NCBI RefSeq assembly: GCF_000426725.1
Contig: NZ_AUFX01000004.1
Coordinates: 434,001-498,000, forward strand
Source of the DNA: Sporocytophaga myxococcoides DSM 11118
GTDB taxonomy: Bacteria > Bacteroidota > Bacteroidia > Cytophagales > Cytophagaceae
Length of the DNA stretch: 64,000 nt
Direction: 5' to 3'
In this document: in pieces, positions 9,569 through 18,813 of the stretch
Position numbering within the stretch: the stretch's first letter is position 1
Layout of the letters: each line of letters starts with the position of its first letter
Program-made: the position numbers and the translations under genes
Notes under the pieces: generated by a model
The model's input: only the letters and a program-made list of their open reading frames with translations
Database searches by the model: none
What the model was told of the DNA's origin: nothing

Positions 9569-10357
9569 TCAGTGTTCTTTATGCAGCTTCTCTTCCTCTT
9601 CTTCCAGATCCGGATTATTTCTAAGTTTAACCGGCTTGGATTTTCTCTTCGCACGCATATTAAGCATTTCAACACCCAATGAGAATCCAATTGCGAAATA
9701 GATATAGCCTTTTGGCACATGATAGTGGAAGGCTTCCGCAACAAGTAAAATTCCTATAAGCAACAAGAAAGTAAGCGCAAGCATTTTAATTGTAGGGTGC
9801 GTATTGATGAAATGGCTAATGCTTTTTGCAAAAAGCAACATAACAATAATAGAAACAATTATAGCCGCAATCATAATTGGTAAATCCCTGTGAGGATTAT
9901 TAACAAGTCCTATTGCAGTCAGAATGGAGTCAAACGAAAATACTATATCCAACAATACGATTTGGATAACAGCAGATACAAGTGATAGTTTCTTTGTTTT
10001 AGCCGGATCCTCTTCTTCACCTTCAAGTTTTTCATGTATTTCTGCAGTACTCTTATAAATAAGAAAAAGACCTCCGGAAAATAAGATAATATCTCTTAAG
10101 CTGATATCTATCCCGTAAAAGTCTTCAATCACCGGTTTTGTAAAGCCAACGATGATTGAAATAATCATCAGCAGAAAGATTCTTATAATGAGTGCAAGAC
10201 TAAGACCAATTAGTCTTCCTTTTTTTTGATCTTCAGCAGGGAGTCTGTCAGAAAGAATGGAAATAAAGATAATGTTATCAATTCCCAATACGACCTCCAT
10301 AATTGAGAGTGTAAGGAAACTGACAATGCCTTCGGCAGTCAGGAATGGTTCAAGCAT
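9569..10357 (-). CDS. TerC family integral membrane protein
   Basis: 262 residues with about seven hydrophobic segments. The N-terminal EVVLGIDNIIFISIL and the internal repeat IVLLDIVFSFDSILTAIG carry the paired acidic signature of TerC/Alx-type transporters, linked to manganese export or metal handling. A cytoplasmic loop with EGEEEDPAKTKK lies near residues 112-124 and the tail is highly charged. Length is close to the YoaE/TerC short forms. The substrate is not determined by sequence. Confidence 0.9.
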   Translation of the reverse strand: MLEPFLTAEGIVSFLTLSIMEVVLGIDNIIFISILSDRLPAEDQKKGRLIGLSLALIIRIFLLMIISIIVGFTKPVIEDFYGIDISLRDIILFSGGLFLIYKSTAEIHEKLEGEEEDPAKTKKLSLVSAVIQIVLLDIVFSFDSILTAIGLVNNPHRDLPIMIAAIIVSIIVMLLFAKSISHFINTHPTIKMLALTFLLLIGILLVAEAFHYHVPKGYIYFAIGFSLGVEMLNMRAKRKSKPVKLRNNPDLEEEEEKLHKEH

Positions 10358-10423
10358 TTCTTAAAAGAATTTAATATAATCCTTAACGCAAATAACCGTT
10401 AAAAAGTGATTATTGCAAATAAA

Positions 10424-10873
10424 TCATAGTTTAAGCTCTTTTATCAAGCTATTCAAATCAGAGCATGCTTTAAAAAATGCGCTCTTATGTTTTATTACTA
10501 TAACTTTCAGTTTTTCAGGAATTTCCTCAGTAGATGCCGCTTCATAAACTTCTATTGCAGACCTTTCCCGATCAATACAACCCTCGAATAAACCCTTCTT
10601 GTCAACCAGTGTATTTCCTGATGCCACGTCCATCCATCCTTTGTATCTGACATTCAGGATAGTGATTTCCTCCTCTTCCATTTCATCTCTACTTTCAGAA
10701 AATGGAAGTAACTCAAGAAAAAACTTGCCGCTTTCTGTTGCAAATTTATTTAATATATCTGCAAGGTAAGGATCTTTAATGCTGTCAGCAGCTTTCTTAT
10801 AATCTGCTTCTCTGGCATTACAGGTCTCAATCAACTGATTGACTACTAATGCGGTGACATAATCTGTTTGCAT
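10424..10873 (-). CDS. PA2169-like four-helix-bundle protein (DUF2383)
   Basis: About 149 residues from the start I prefer at 10873; the frame remains open to an upstream ATG at 10909. The protein is all helical with the LNxLIExCxxxExxYxxAA-type opening (NQLIETCNAREADYKKAA), resembling the ferritin-like DUF2383 family, often stress-associated. The downstream start is favoured because the minus strand reads AGGGGAGGAG nine bases before that ATG, a rare clear Shine-Dalgarno match. Family assignment rests on pattern similarity and the function is unknown. Confidence 0.7.
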   Translation of the reverse strand: MQTDYVTALVVNQLIETCNAREADYKKAADSIKDPYLADILNKFATESGKFFLELLPFSESRDEMEEEEITILNVRYKGWMDVASGNTLVDKKGLFEGCIDRERSAIEVYEAASTEEIPEKLKVIVIKHKSAFFKACSDLNSLIKELKL

Positions 10874-11029
10874 GATTTCACTCCTCCCCTTTCTTAAGAA
10901 AACAAGCAAATAAAAGGTAAAGTTTAACAGGGATTATGCATTAAATAATTTGTCAATCTTAATCAAAACTCTGAGTTCTAGTAAAGCATTGATTAAAGGA
11001 TAGACAGAATCTTAATGGTTAATTTGGGC

Positions 11030-11530
11030 TTACAGGAGATTCTTATATCCTGATTGTTCAAGCTTTTGAACTGACTCTTCTACTTTTTCTTTCAGAAAAG
11101 TTTTATACTTTTTAAGATTAGCAGCAATTTCCTGATTATGAGAACCAATAATCTGGGCAGCCAGAATACCGGCGTTTACAGCACCATCAAGAGCTACTGT
11201 TGCAACTGGGACACCTGCAGGCATTTGCAGAATCGATAAAACAGAATCCCAGCCATCTATAGAATTGGACGATTTTACGGGCACCCCGATAACAGGAAGT
11301 GTAGTGATGGAAGCAACCATTCCCGGAAGATGCGCAGCCCCACCGGCACCGGCAATAATTACTCTAATTCCTCTGTCTGCTGCATTTTCAGCATATGAAA
11401 CCATTCTGTGAGGTGTTCTGTGCGCAGAAACTATTGTTACTTCATAAGGAACTTTTAATTCATCCAGAATTTCTGCAGCCTTAGACATCACTTTTAAGTC
11501 AGACTGACTTCCCATTATAATTCCAACCAT
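11030..11530 (-). CDS. purE: N5-carboxyaminoimidazole ribonucleotide mutase, class I PurE
   Basis: Purine synthesis enzyme that rearranges N5-CAIR, made by PurK, to CAIR. 166 residues. The signature motifs are intact: MGSQSDLKVM at residues 6-15, SAHRTPHRM near 40 (active-site His), and GAGGAAHLPGM near 61, with GVPVKSSNSIDGWDS completing the loop. It follows purK on the same strand with a 122-base gap. The presence of purK confirms the two-step class I route. Confidence 0.97.
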   Translation of the reverse strand: MVGIIMGSQSDLKVMSKAAEILDELKVPYEVTIVSAHRTPHRMVSYAENAADRGIRVIIAGAGGAAHLPGMVASITTLPVIGVPVKSSNSIDGWDSVLSILQMPAGVPVATVALDGAVNAGILAAQIIGSHNQEIAANLKKYKTFLKEKVEESVQKLEQSGYKNLL

Positions 11531-11652
11531 GTTTTCTTTGTTTTTTACCTCATCCTAAATCTTTCTCCTGAAGGAGTATGAACTTGAGATGGTAGTTTTA
11601 TGATTAATCTGTTATATCTTAGTTTCCCTAAAACTTAAATACTTTAAGCTTC

Positions 11653-12789
11653 TCAAGCTATCACTCTGAACTTTTCTTTAATAATATCAGCCTTTTGTTT
11701 TAACCCAGAAACTTCATCATCCAAAATTGTGATATGGCCCATTTTGCGGAATGGTTTGGTGATTTTCTTTCCATAAAGATGAATATGAACCCCCTCTAAA
11801 CCAAGGATATCATTTAAACCCTCATACTTTGCGAGCCCGGAAAATCCATCTGCTCCCAATAAATTAACCATGGCAGCTGGCTTCAATTGTTTTGTAGATC
11901 CAAGTGGAAGTCCAAGAATTGCTCTCAAAAGTTGTTCATACTGAGAAGTGAAATTGGCTTCTATGGTTTGATGGCCTGAGTTATGTGGCCTCGGAGCAGC
12001 TTCATTTACCAGAATTTTTCCATCTTTAGTAAGAAACATCTCCACAGCGAGCAATCCGACCATACCCAAAGATTCTATTACTTTTTCTGCAATTTCAACA
12101 GCCTCTTTTTCCTGTGCTTCAGTAATCTGAGCCGGAGCCATAAGATATTCTACCAGATTATGTACAGGATGAAAAATCATTTCAGTAACCGGAAAATGTG
12201 CTTTTTCACCTTTGCTGTTTCTGGCAACGATTACAGAAATTTCTTTTTCAAAATCAACTTGCTTTTCTATAAGAGAAGGACCATCCATAGCTTTAGACAA
12301 GTCCGAAACAGAATTTAACTGTTGGACACCTCTTCCGTCATAACCTGATTTTCCTAATTTTTGAAATGCAGGAAACAGCTGAGGAAATTTTGAAAGCTCG
12401 TCTATGTCATTTATAAGCTCAAAATGAGCTGTTGGGATCGAATTATTTCTGTAGAACTGCTTCTGAAGTCGTTTATCTTGAATGATTTTAATGCATGAAG
12501 GCTGGGGAAAAACAGTCTTCCCTTCATTTACAAGAGCTTGAAGCGCATCAGCATTCACATTTTCTATCTCAATAGTTATGAGATTTTTATCTTTTCCGAA
12601 ATTATAAACAGTGTCATAATCTGTAGGATCTCCAAGAACAAACTCATGCGCAATTTTTGCGCAAGGAGCCTCTTTATCAGGATCCAGAGTACAAACATAA
12701 AGGTTAAGGTCTACGGCTGATTGAATAAGCATTCTTCCCAGCTGACCCCCGCCAAGAATTCCTAATTTAAAATCCTGATAAAATTCCAC
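11653..12789 (-). CDS. purK: N5-carboxyaminoimidazole ribonucleotide synthase
   Basis: ATP-grasp enzyme that carboxylates AIR with bicarbonate to N5-CAIR. Nucleotide-fold start LGILGGGQLGRML, ATP-grasp core with KSGYDGRGVQ, LIEKQVDFEKEISVIVAR, and the metal-binding EAAPRPHNSGH near the C-terminus. The frame stays open to an ATG at 12840, but that ATG lies in the loop of the terminator of the upstream porin gene, so a GTG at 12789 (VEFYQDFKLG) is a better start and gives about 378 residues, the family norm. Confidence 0.93.
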   Translation of the reverse strand: MEFYQDFKLGILGGGQLGRMLIQSAVDLNLYVCTLDPDKEAPCAKIAHEFVLGDPTDYDTVYNFGKDKNLITIEIENVNADALQALVNEGKTVFPQPSCIKIIQDKRLQKQFYRNNSIPTAHFELINDIDELSKFPQLFPAFQKLGKSGYDGRGVQQLNSVSDLSKAMDGPSLIEKQVDFEKEISVIVARNSKGEKAHFPVTEMIFHPVHNLVEYLMAPAQITEAQEKEAVEIAEKVIESLGMVGLLAVEMFLTKDGKILVNEAAPRPHNSGHQTIEANFTSQYEQLLRAILGLPLGSTKQLKPAAMVNLLGADGFSGLAKYEGLNDILGLEGVHIHLYGKKITKPFRKMGHITILDDEVSGLKQKADIIKEKFRVIA

Positions 12790-12824
12790 TATTGAAATCT
12801 GTTTTTTCTCAAAATTACTAAAAA

Positions 12825-12860
12825 TAAAAACCCCGGCCATACAGACGCGGGGCTTTTAAC
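12825..12860 (-). terminator. Rho-independent terminator of the porin gene
   Basis: Minus strand: arms AAAAGCCCCG and CGGGGTTTTT around a 12-base loop, followed by TATTTTT. It ends the porin transcript (stop at 12945) and contains the furthest-upstream ATG of the purK frame in its loop, which argues against that ATG as a start. Confidence 0.85.
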
Positions 12861-12944
12861 TAACCAGATGAAAAAAATAAACCTGAAAAATTTAACCTAA
12901 CACATGATCATTTAAATTTTTAACATTTATTTCTTCTGAACTAA

Positions 12945-14168
12945 TTAGAATTTAAAGATTGCAGCTAAGCCGAATGTTGTTTGGTTATTTACTGCTTCTC
13001 CGTTTTTATCTTCATAGATTTTGGTTGGAGAAGTATCCATTCTGAACTCAGGCTTCAGGATGAAAGCGCCTTCTGCAAGAGTGATCGGAGCAGTGATAGT
13101 CAAAGAGTTGTTTGTGCTTTTCAAATATCTCATTCCATATTTATCTTTAAAGTGCTCATATCTAACACCGACACTTAGGAAATCTGTAATATCATAATGA
13201 GCATATCCGGCAATACCTCCCCAGGTAAGTGTTGATTTGTCTTCACCATAAGGAGCTGAAAGCGCTTTGAATGCTTCTTCTGTATTATTGTCAGCGGCTT
13301 TGTAGAAACCATATGCTCCGTTCAAACCAACATAGAATTTCTCAGTAAGCTGGTATCCTGCAGTAAGGTCGAATAAGTGTCTGTTGTAGTTAACAGACCA
13401 AGGAGTAGCTCCACCTGTTGTGTCAAGAGAAGTATCATCATTGTAACCACCGATCCAGTTTACATAAACATTCATTCCTTCAATCGGGCTTACAAATAAC
13501 TGAGCCACACCAGATTTTTGCTTGTTGTTGTCAAAAAGGTTATCCCAGTTGTTTACCAAACCTATCATTACACCCAGTTTGTCGCTGAAAGCATAATTTG
13601 CTTTTGCACCAACATGGTAGAATGGGCCATTATTGAATAGGTTTGATAAAGAGTAGTTATAGTTAACAGGGGCGTCAATTACTTCATAACCAATGTGCGT
13701 ACCGAACTGACCAACAGTAAATGAAAGTTTCTCTGTTGCTTTATAGGTTCCATATGCCTGCTTAATAGAAACCGATGAACCATAAATGTTTGAAAATGCC
13801 GGATTTGTATAGAGGTTTGCGCTGCCTGTAGTATAGCCTTGTGCATTTACGTTACCAAAGTTTCCCAATTCCGCATTCGGACCGAAAGTAAGATCAGCTA
13901 CGATATCAACTTTTTTGGATGAATACATGAATTTAGTCTGCACCAAGCCAAGCGCAATCTGATTTGTAGTTCTGTCAAATGCCCTTCCTGCAGCGGTGGA
14001 CCCAAGTAAACTTCCAGATTTAGGTCTGTTGAAAGCCCAGTTATAATAAGAATCGATGTAACCTGTGATTGTTAATTTTCCCGGCTCAGCAGCTGTAGAA
14101 TCTTGTGCTTTTGCTGTCAATACACTTAGTAAAAAAGTCAGCGATAGCAGTAAGTTAAATTTACGCAT
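12945..14168 (-). CDS. outer-membrane beta-barrel porin, BBP2 family
   Basis: About 407 residues from the ATG at 14168; an in-frame ATG 42 bases upstream would place hydrophilic residues before the signal peptide, so the inner start is preferred. Signal peptide MRKFNLLLSLTFLLSVLTAKAQ, then LTITGYIDSYYNWAFNRP and alternating polar/hydrophobic strands throughout, ending in the outer-membrane signature with terminal Phe (TTFGLAAIFKF). It resembles putative beta-barrel porin-2 (OmpL-like) proteins. The solute is unknown. A strong terminator follows at 12825-12860 and about 860 gene-free bases lie upstream, suggesting single-gene regulation. Confidence 0.85.
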   Translation of the reverse strand: MRKFNLLLSLTFLLSVLTAKAQDSTAAEPGKLTITGYIDSYYNWAFNRPKSGSLLGSTAAGRAFDRTTNQIALGLVQTKFMYSSKKVDIVADLTFGPNAELGNFGNVNAQGYTTGSANLYTNPAFSNIYGSSVSIKQAYGTYKATEKLSFTVGQFGTHIGYEVIDAPVNYNYSLSNLFNNGPFYHVGAKANYAFSDKLGVMIGLVNNWDNLFDNNKQKSGVAQLFVSPIEGMNVYVNWIGGYNDDTSLDTTGGATPWSVNYNRHLFDLTAGYQLTEKFYVGLNGAYGFYKAADNNTEEAFKALSAPYGEDKSTLTWGGIAGYAHYDITDFLSVGVRYEHFKDKYGMRYLKSTNNSLTITAPITLAEGAFILKPEFRMDTSPTKIYEDKNGEAVNNQTTFGLAAIFKF

Positions 14169-15004
14169 AGTACTTGTTTGTTTAGTTAGTAAATAATTTA
14201 TAAAGGTCAATTAATAAAGGTTGTGTTTTTGGTCTTTCACATTGAAATAATCATAATATAGCCTATGTAAACTTAGATAATTTTTATTTCCCTGTCAATA
14301 GCCTTAATAGAAAAATCCAAAATAAATATTAAATAATCGGCATATACGAGGCAATAAGAACACATTAAATTGAAATTGTCCAATTTTAAAGCTTAAGAAA
14401 GATAAAATTTAAATTTGACAAATATAGAAATAATACAATTTAAGACCTGTTTCTAAAAATATGATGAAATCAAGAAAAGCCGCAAAAATCAAAGAAAACA
14501 GCGTTTTTTAAAACATTAGTATTAGTTTTTAATACATGCCATACCTAAAATGTTATATTTATTAAAAACCTAGTTAAAATTTTAACCTATATTTTAAAAA
14601 AAACCATATTTTATCTGATTTGATGTGTAATTTTTAGGCTAAAAAGAATTCAATTTGATCAAACAGACTTAAAAGTTGTTAAAAATGATCCTCAGTGACC
14701 GATTTTTATGAATTCATATTAACCATGAATAAAAAAATAACATCAAAATTAAAAAAAGAGGAACTTTCATAAATTCATGCTTAAAATTTTAAGTCTAAAT
14801 CTGAAAACAGGCAATTTTTAGAATAAACCCCAAAATTGAGGAGAACAAGAGAAGAATTAAACCATTAAAAGAACCGAAAGAGCGAATCAGCAATACAAAA
14901 ACAAGTAAAATTGGGCTTATAAGCAGTCAGGGGGGACTTTTAATAGACCTATATATGGCCACTTTTAAAAAGTATCAACAAATAAGCTAAAGGGAAATTC
15001 CACT
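14169..15004. other. long AT-rich gene-free region
   Basis: About 835 bases between the porin start and the gpmI terminator. I find no convincing ORF, RNA gene or strong repeat. It presumably holds the porin promoter and upstream control sites, which I could not locate. Confidence 0.5.
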
Positions 15005-15042
15005 GAAAAAAAATAGGGTTAAACTATTAAAGTTCAACCCTA
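15005..15042 (-). terminator. Rho-independent terminator of gpmI
   Basis: Minus strand: TAGGGTTGAACT and AGTTTAACCCTA form a 12-bp stem with a 5-base loop and are followed by eight T residues. It begins about 30 bases after the gpmI stop codon. Confidence 0.9.
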
Positions 15043-15072
15043 TATACTCCTGAGAGAAAATTATCTTGAAAT

Positions 15073-16596
15073 TTACCCTAAAAGAGAAACGCCCGTCATT
15101 TCTTTTGGCTTTTCAACCCCAATCAGTTCCAGAACTGTAGGAGCCACATCACCGAGTTTTCCGTCTTTCAGCTTACCTTTATATGAGTTATCAACCACAA
15201 CAAATGGAACCAGGTTAGTTGTATGAGCTGTATTCGGACTTCCATCTTCATTGATCATAACATCTGCATTTCCATGATCTGCAAGAATCAAAAGAGTGTA
15301 TCCATCAGAAAGCGCTTGTTTTACAATCGCCTCAACACATTCGTTTACTGTTTCAACTGCTTTTACTGCTGCACTGAAAACACCTGTATGTCCAACCATA
15401 TCCGGATTGGCAAAATTCAGACATACAAAGTCAACTTCCTTCTTTTTAATTTCAGCAATAATTTTGTCTTTAATTTCAAAAGCACTCATTTCAGGCTGTA
15501 GATCGTAAGTTGCGACTTTTGGAGACTGACACAAGATTCTGCTCTCACCGGTGAACTCCTTTTCTCTTCCACCTGAAAAGAAGAAAGTAACGTGAGGATA
15601 TTTCTCAGTTTCAGCAATCCTGATTTGCTTTTTGCCTGCTGCAGACAATACTTCACCAAGAGTCTGATTAAGATTATCCTTGTCAAAAATAACTTTTACA
15701 CCTTTAAAGCTATCGTCGTAATTTGTAAGTGTTACATAATACAAATCAAGCTTTTTCATGTTTTGCTCAGGAAAATCTTTCTGAGTTAGCGCAATGGTAA
15801 TCTCTCTTCCTCTATCTGTTCTGAAGTTAAAGCAAAGCACCACATCACCTTCTTCAATAAGGGCAAGAGGCTGATCTTTGTCATTTACCACTACAAGCGG
15901 CTTGATAAATTCATCCGTCACGCCCTCTGCATATGAATCAAGAATTGACTTTTGAACATCTTTCGTTTTAGTACCAGTACCATTAACCAGAAGATCATAA
16001 GCAAGCTTAACGCGTTCCCACCTGTTATCTCTGTCCATAGAATAATATCTTCCGATAACCGAAGCAATCTTCCCAGCTGAAGCGTCAAGATGATTCTGTA
16101 GATCACGGATATAGCCTATACCACCTTTTGGATCTGTATCTCTTCCATCAGTAAATGCGTGTATAAACACATTTTCAAGACCTTTTTTCTTTGCAATAGT
16201 GCAAAGGCCTTTCAAGTGATTGATATGAGAATGAACACCACCATCAGAAACCAAGCCCATAAAATGGACTTTCTTGTTGTTCTTTTTAGCATAATCAAGT
16301 GCATCAACTAAAGCTTGCTCATGCTCCAATGTACACTCGTCTACTGCTTTGTTGATCTTGACAAGATCCTGATAAACAATCCTTCCGGCTCCAAGATTCA
16401 TATGCCCAACTTCACTGTTACCCATTTGGCCTTCCGGAAGCCCAACCGCAAGTCCCGAAGCTTCTAGTTTGCTATTGGGATAATTTGCATATAAAGAATC
16501 AACAAATTGAGTGTTTGCTTTGGCAATTGCGGAAACCTCAGGATTTGATCCTAGGCCCCATCCATCCATAATGATTAGGATTACCTTCTTATTCAT
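15073..16596 (-). CDS. gpmI: 2,3-bisphosphoglycerate-independent phosphoglycerate mutase
   Basis: Glycolytic/gluconeogenic enzyme interconverting 3- and 2-phosphoglycerate through a phosphoserine and two manganese ions. 507 residues, typical length. Alkaline-phosphatase-fold motifs are intact: IIMDGWGLG at residues 8-16, the nucleophile Ser in GQMGNSEVGHMNLGAGR near 62, DGRDTDP near 150, and metal ligands in NFANPDMVGHTG and LADHGNAD near the C-terminus. Monocistronic, with a strong terminator directly after. Confidence 0.98.
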   Translation of the reverse strand: MNKKVILIIMDGWGLGSNPEVSAIAKANTQFVDSLYANYPNSKLEASGLAVGLPEGQMGNSEVGHMNLGAGRIVYQDLVKINKAVDECTLEHEQALVDALDYAKKNNKKVHFMGLVSDGGVHSHINHLKGLCTIAKKKGLENVFIHAFTDGRDTDPKGGIGYIRDLQNHLDASAGKIASVIGRYYSMDRDNRWERVKLAYDLLVNGTGTKTKDVQKSILDSYAEGVTDEFIKPLVVVNDKDQPLALIEEGDVVLCFNFRTDRGREITIALTQKDFPEQNMKKLDLYYVTLTNYDDSFKGVKVIFDKDNLNQTLGEVLSAAGKKQIRIAETEKYPHVTFFFSGGREKEFTGESRILCQSPKVATYDLQPEMSAFEIKDKIIAEIKKKEVDFVCLNFANPDMVGHTGVFSAAVKAVETVNECVEAIVKQALSDGYTLLILADHGNADVMINEDGSPNTAHTTNLVPFVVVDNSYKGKLKDGKLGDVAPTVLELIGVEKPKEMTGVSLLG

Positions 16597-16836
16597 TTCA
16601 ATAAATATTTTTAAAAACGATCACTAGTTACTTAAAATTTAAAAAACTTAAAAGTTAACCAGGATTAACAATTAAAAAAAATGTAATTGTTAATGAATAA
16701 ATTATAAGATGCAAACAAGGCTGGAATTAAATGATTAACAGGATTTTTAATGGCTTATGCATAATTTGGTTAATTTCTTTTAACTTATTGGCATAATTTT
16801 AGCTTACATGAAAAATATTAAAATTCGAGTTAATTT

Positions 16837-17232
16837 ATGAGAAATCGCTCTTTTTTAATTCTTACTATACTTCTGGTGATATTTAGTAAGAATGCCATAG
16901 GCCAGTCCGATGTACTTGAAGGTACAAAAAATGCCTTGAAGGCCGGCAGCTCAAAAGACCTTTCAAAATATTTTAACGATATGGTAGAAATTGGCCTGAA
17001 CAAGGAGGATAAAAAAACCTACAGCAAAACACAGGCAGAATTCATATTAAGAGATTTTTTCAAACAGTACCCTCCGACAGATTTTCAATATGTGCACCAG
17101 GGATCTTCCAAAGAAGGGATGAAATACACAATTGGAAAATATATATATAGCGGAGGCACTTTCAGAGTAATAACAGTGGTAAAACAATTCCGCGGAAGTT
17201 ACCTGATAGATTCAATCGTATTTGAAGAGTAA
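16837..17232 (+). CDS. DUF4783-type secreted NTF2-like protein
   Basis: 131 residues. Signal peptide MRNRSFLILTILLVIFSKNAIGQ, then a compact domain with KAGSSKDLSKYFND, EFILRDFFKQYPPTDFQYVHQG and GGTFRVITVVKQF that matches the small NTF2/SnoaL-like DUF4783 proteins common in Bacteroidota. Probably periplasmic, function unknown. It is followed by a clear terminator and then nadC on the same strand, a neighbourhood I believe is common for this family but cannot verify here. Confidence 0.75.
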   Translation: MRNRSFLILTILLVIFSKNAIGQSDVLEGTKNALKAGSSKDLSKYFNDMVEIGLNKEDKKTYSKTQAEFILRDFFKQYPPTDFQYVHQGSSKEGMKYTIGKYIYSGGTFRVITVVKQFRGSYLIDSIVFEE

Positions 17233-17257
17233 ATAATAAATAACGCAAATTTCTCGA

Positions 17258-17293
17258 AGGCTCTGAAGATATTCAGAGCTTTTTTTATTTTTG
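17258..17293 (+). terminator. Rho-independent terminator after the DUF4783 gene
   Basis: Arms GCTCTGAA and TTCAGAGC followed by TTTTTTTATTTTT on the plus strand. It ends only about 5 bases before the nadC GTG, so nadC would rely on read-through or a very short leader. Confidence 0.85.
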
Positions 17294-17297
17294 TCCC

Positions 17298-18149
17298 GTG
17301 AATTTTCTTTCAGAACAAGCAATTTTTGAGTTTATAGACTCAGCCCTTGCGGAAGACGTCGGGAACGGCGATCATTCCACCTTGGCTTCTGTTCCTGCAG
17401 ATGCTATCAATAAAGCTCAGCTTTTAGTAAAAGACGAAGGAGTGCTGGCCGGTGTAGCGCTTTCGGAAATGATATTTTCAAGAGTGGATCCGGACCTCAG
17501 AATGGAAATCCTTATTCCGGATGGAATCAGAGTAAAGCCAAAAGATGTGGCTTTTAAAGTGCATGGCCGGGCCAGGTCTATTTTAACAGGTGAAAGACTA
17601 GTGCTCAACTGTATGCAAAGAATGAGCGGAATTGCAACGCTGACAACAACATACAACGAACTTATCAGAGATACAGGCTGCAAACTTCTTGACACAAGAA
17701 AGACCACACCAAACTTTCGCTTACCGGAGAAATGGGCGGTTGCAATCGGAGGTGGAGTTAATCACAGATTCGGCTTATATGATATGATTATCCTTAAAGA
17801 CAATCATATTGATTTTGCAGGAGGAATAAAACAGGCTATAGAATCTACAAAAAATTACCTTCAGAAGCATTCTTTATCACTAAAAATAGAAGTGGAAACA
17901 AGATCACTTAAAGAAGTGGAAGAAGTGCTTAATGTAGGAGGAATTGACAGAATAATGCTTGACAACATGAGCCCTCAGCTTATGAAAGAAGCAGTAGCAC
18001 TAATAGCCAGGAAATTTGAGACCGAAGCTTCCGGTGGCATCAATGAATCAACTATCAGGTCTTATGCATTAACAGGCGTTGATTACATCTCCTGTGGTGC
18101 TTTGACCCACTCATTCAGAAGTCTGGACCTTAGTCTTAAAGCATTTTAA
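17298..18149 (+). CDS. nadC: quinolinate phosphoribosyltransferase
   Basis: NAD synthesis: quinolinate plus PRPP to nicotinate mononucleotide with decarboxylation. 283 residues. Motifs seen: ALAEDVGNGDHST near residue 20, ERLVLNCMQRMSGIAT near 98, LDTRKTTPNFRLPEKWAV near 130, HRFGLYDMIILKDNH near 158, EVETRSLKEVEE, and the C-terminal EASGGINESTIRSYA. The start is a GTG at 17298; no other initiation codon lies between it and the conserved N-terminus, so it seems correct despite abutting a terminator. Confidence 0.96.
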   Translation: MNFLSEQAIFEFIDSALAEDVGNGDHSTLASVPADAINKAQLLVKDEGVLAGVALSEMIFSRVDPDLRMEILIPDGIRVKPKDVAFKVHGRARSILTGERLVLNCMQRMSGIATLTTTYNELIRDTGCKLLDTRKTTPNFRLPEKWAVAIGGGVNHRFGLYDMIILKDNHIDFAGGIKQAIESTKNYLQKHSLSLKIEVETRSLKEVEEVLNVGGIDRIMLDNMSPQLMKEAVALIARKFETEASGGINESTIRSYALTGVDYISCGALTHSFRSLDLSLKAF

Positions 18150-18178
18150 AAAATTTATATACAGAAGAATCAGGAATT

Positions 18179-18658
18179 ATGATTATCAAAACCAAAAAGT
18201 ACCAGTTACCTAAAAACACCTACGTAAAAATTGCTCTTACAAACCTTGTCAAAAAACAATGGTGGTATATTTTCGGACCAATACTGTTCGGATGTATTGC
18301 CATTTTTCTTCCGGATTACAAATGGTGGTTTATAGTGACTGCAATCATTGCAGTAGTTGGTTATATTCTATTCTGGGCAATACAGTTTACCGGAGTTACC
18401 CAACTGCCACAAAATCAAATTATGTTTGATAAACTTACTTATGAAATTGACAGCAGACAAGTACTCATCAAATTGAACCCAAAACAAGGAAGTCCGATAC
18501 AATGGAATATGGTGGTAGCTGCTGAAAAAACTAAAGATGCTTATCTGTTAATTATCAATAAAGCTCAGATCATTCACCTTCCTTTTAAAATCTTCAATTC
18601 GGACAATGATATTCGTTTTATGGATAGCATTTTGAAAAGGAAAGAGTACATTAAATAA
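18179..18658 (+). CDS. YcxB-like two-helix membrane protein
   Basis: 159 residues. Two hydrophobic segments lie at about 35-55 (WWYIFGPILFGCIAIFLP) and 58-78 (WWFIVTAIIAVVGYILFWA). A C-terminal soluble domain has the pattern LTYEIDSRQVLIKL ... WNMVVAAEKTKDAYLLII, as in YcxB-family C-terminal domains. It follows nadC by 29 bases and is probably co-transcribed. No function is established for the family. Confidence 0.65.
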   Translation: MIIKTKKYQLPKNTYVKIALTNLVKKQWWYIFGPILFGCIAIFLPDYKWWFIVTAIIAVVGYILFWAIQFTGVTQLPQNQIMFDKLTYEIDSRQVLIKLNPKQGSPIQWNMVVAAEKTKDAYLLIINKAQIIHLPFKIFNSDNDIRFMDSILKRKEYIK

Positions 18659-18678
18659 GTTGAAAGTTATAAGTACAA

Positions 18679-18716
18679 AGAGGGAAGACGATCTGTTAAT
18701 GATTGTCTTCCCTCTT
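18679..18716 (+). terminator. terminator of the nadC-YcxB-like unit
   Basis: Arms AGAGGGAAGACGATC and GATTGTCTTCCCTCT with a 7-base loop, followed by TGCATTTT on the plus strand. Confidence 0.8.
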
Positions 18717-18753
18717 GCATTTTAATAATTTAAGGTGTGACATAAAACAGAGA

Positions 18754-18778
18754 AAGGCCATCTTATTCAGATAGCCTT
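18754..18778 (-). terminator. terminator candidate of the GH9 cellulase gene
   Basis: Minus-strand arms AAGGCTATCT and AGATGGCCTT around a 5-base loop, followed by TCTCTGTTTT. It lies about 36 bases after the GH9 stop codon. One A-C mismatch lies in the stem. Confidence 0.65.
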
Positions 18779-18813
18779 CCATTATATTCAACTTTAAACT
18801 TTAAACTTATTAC

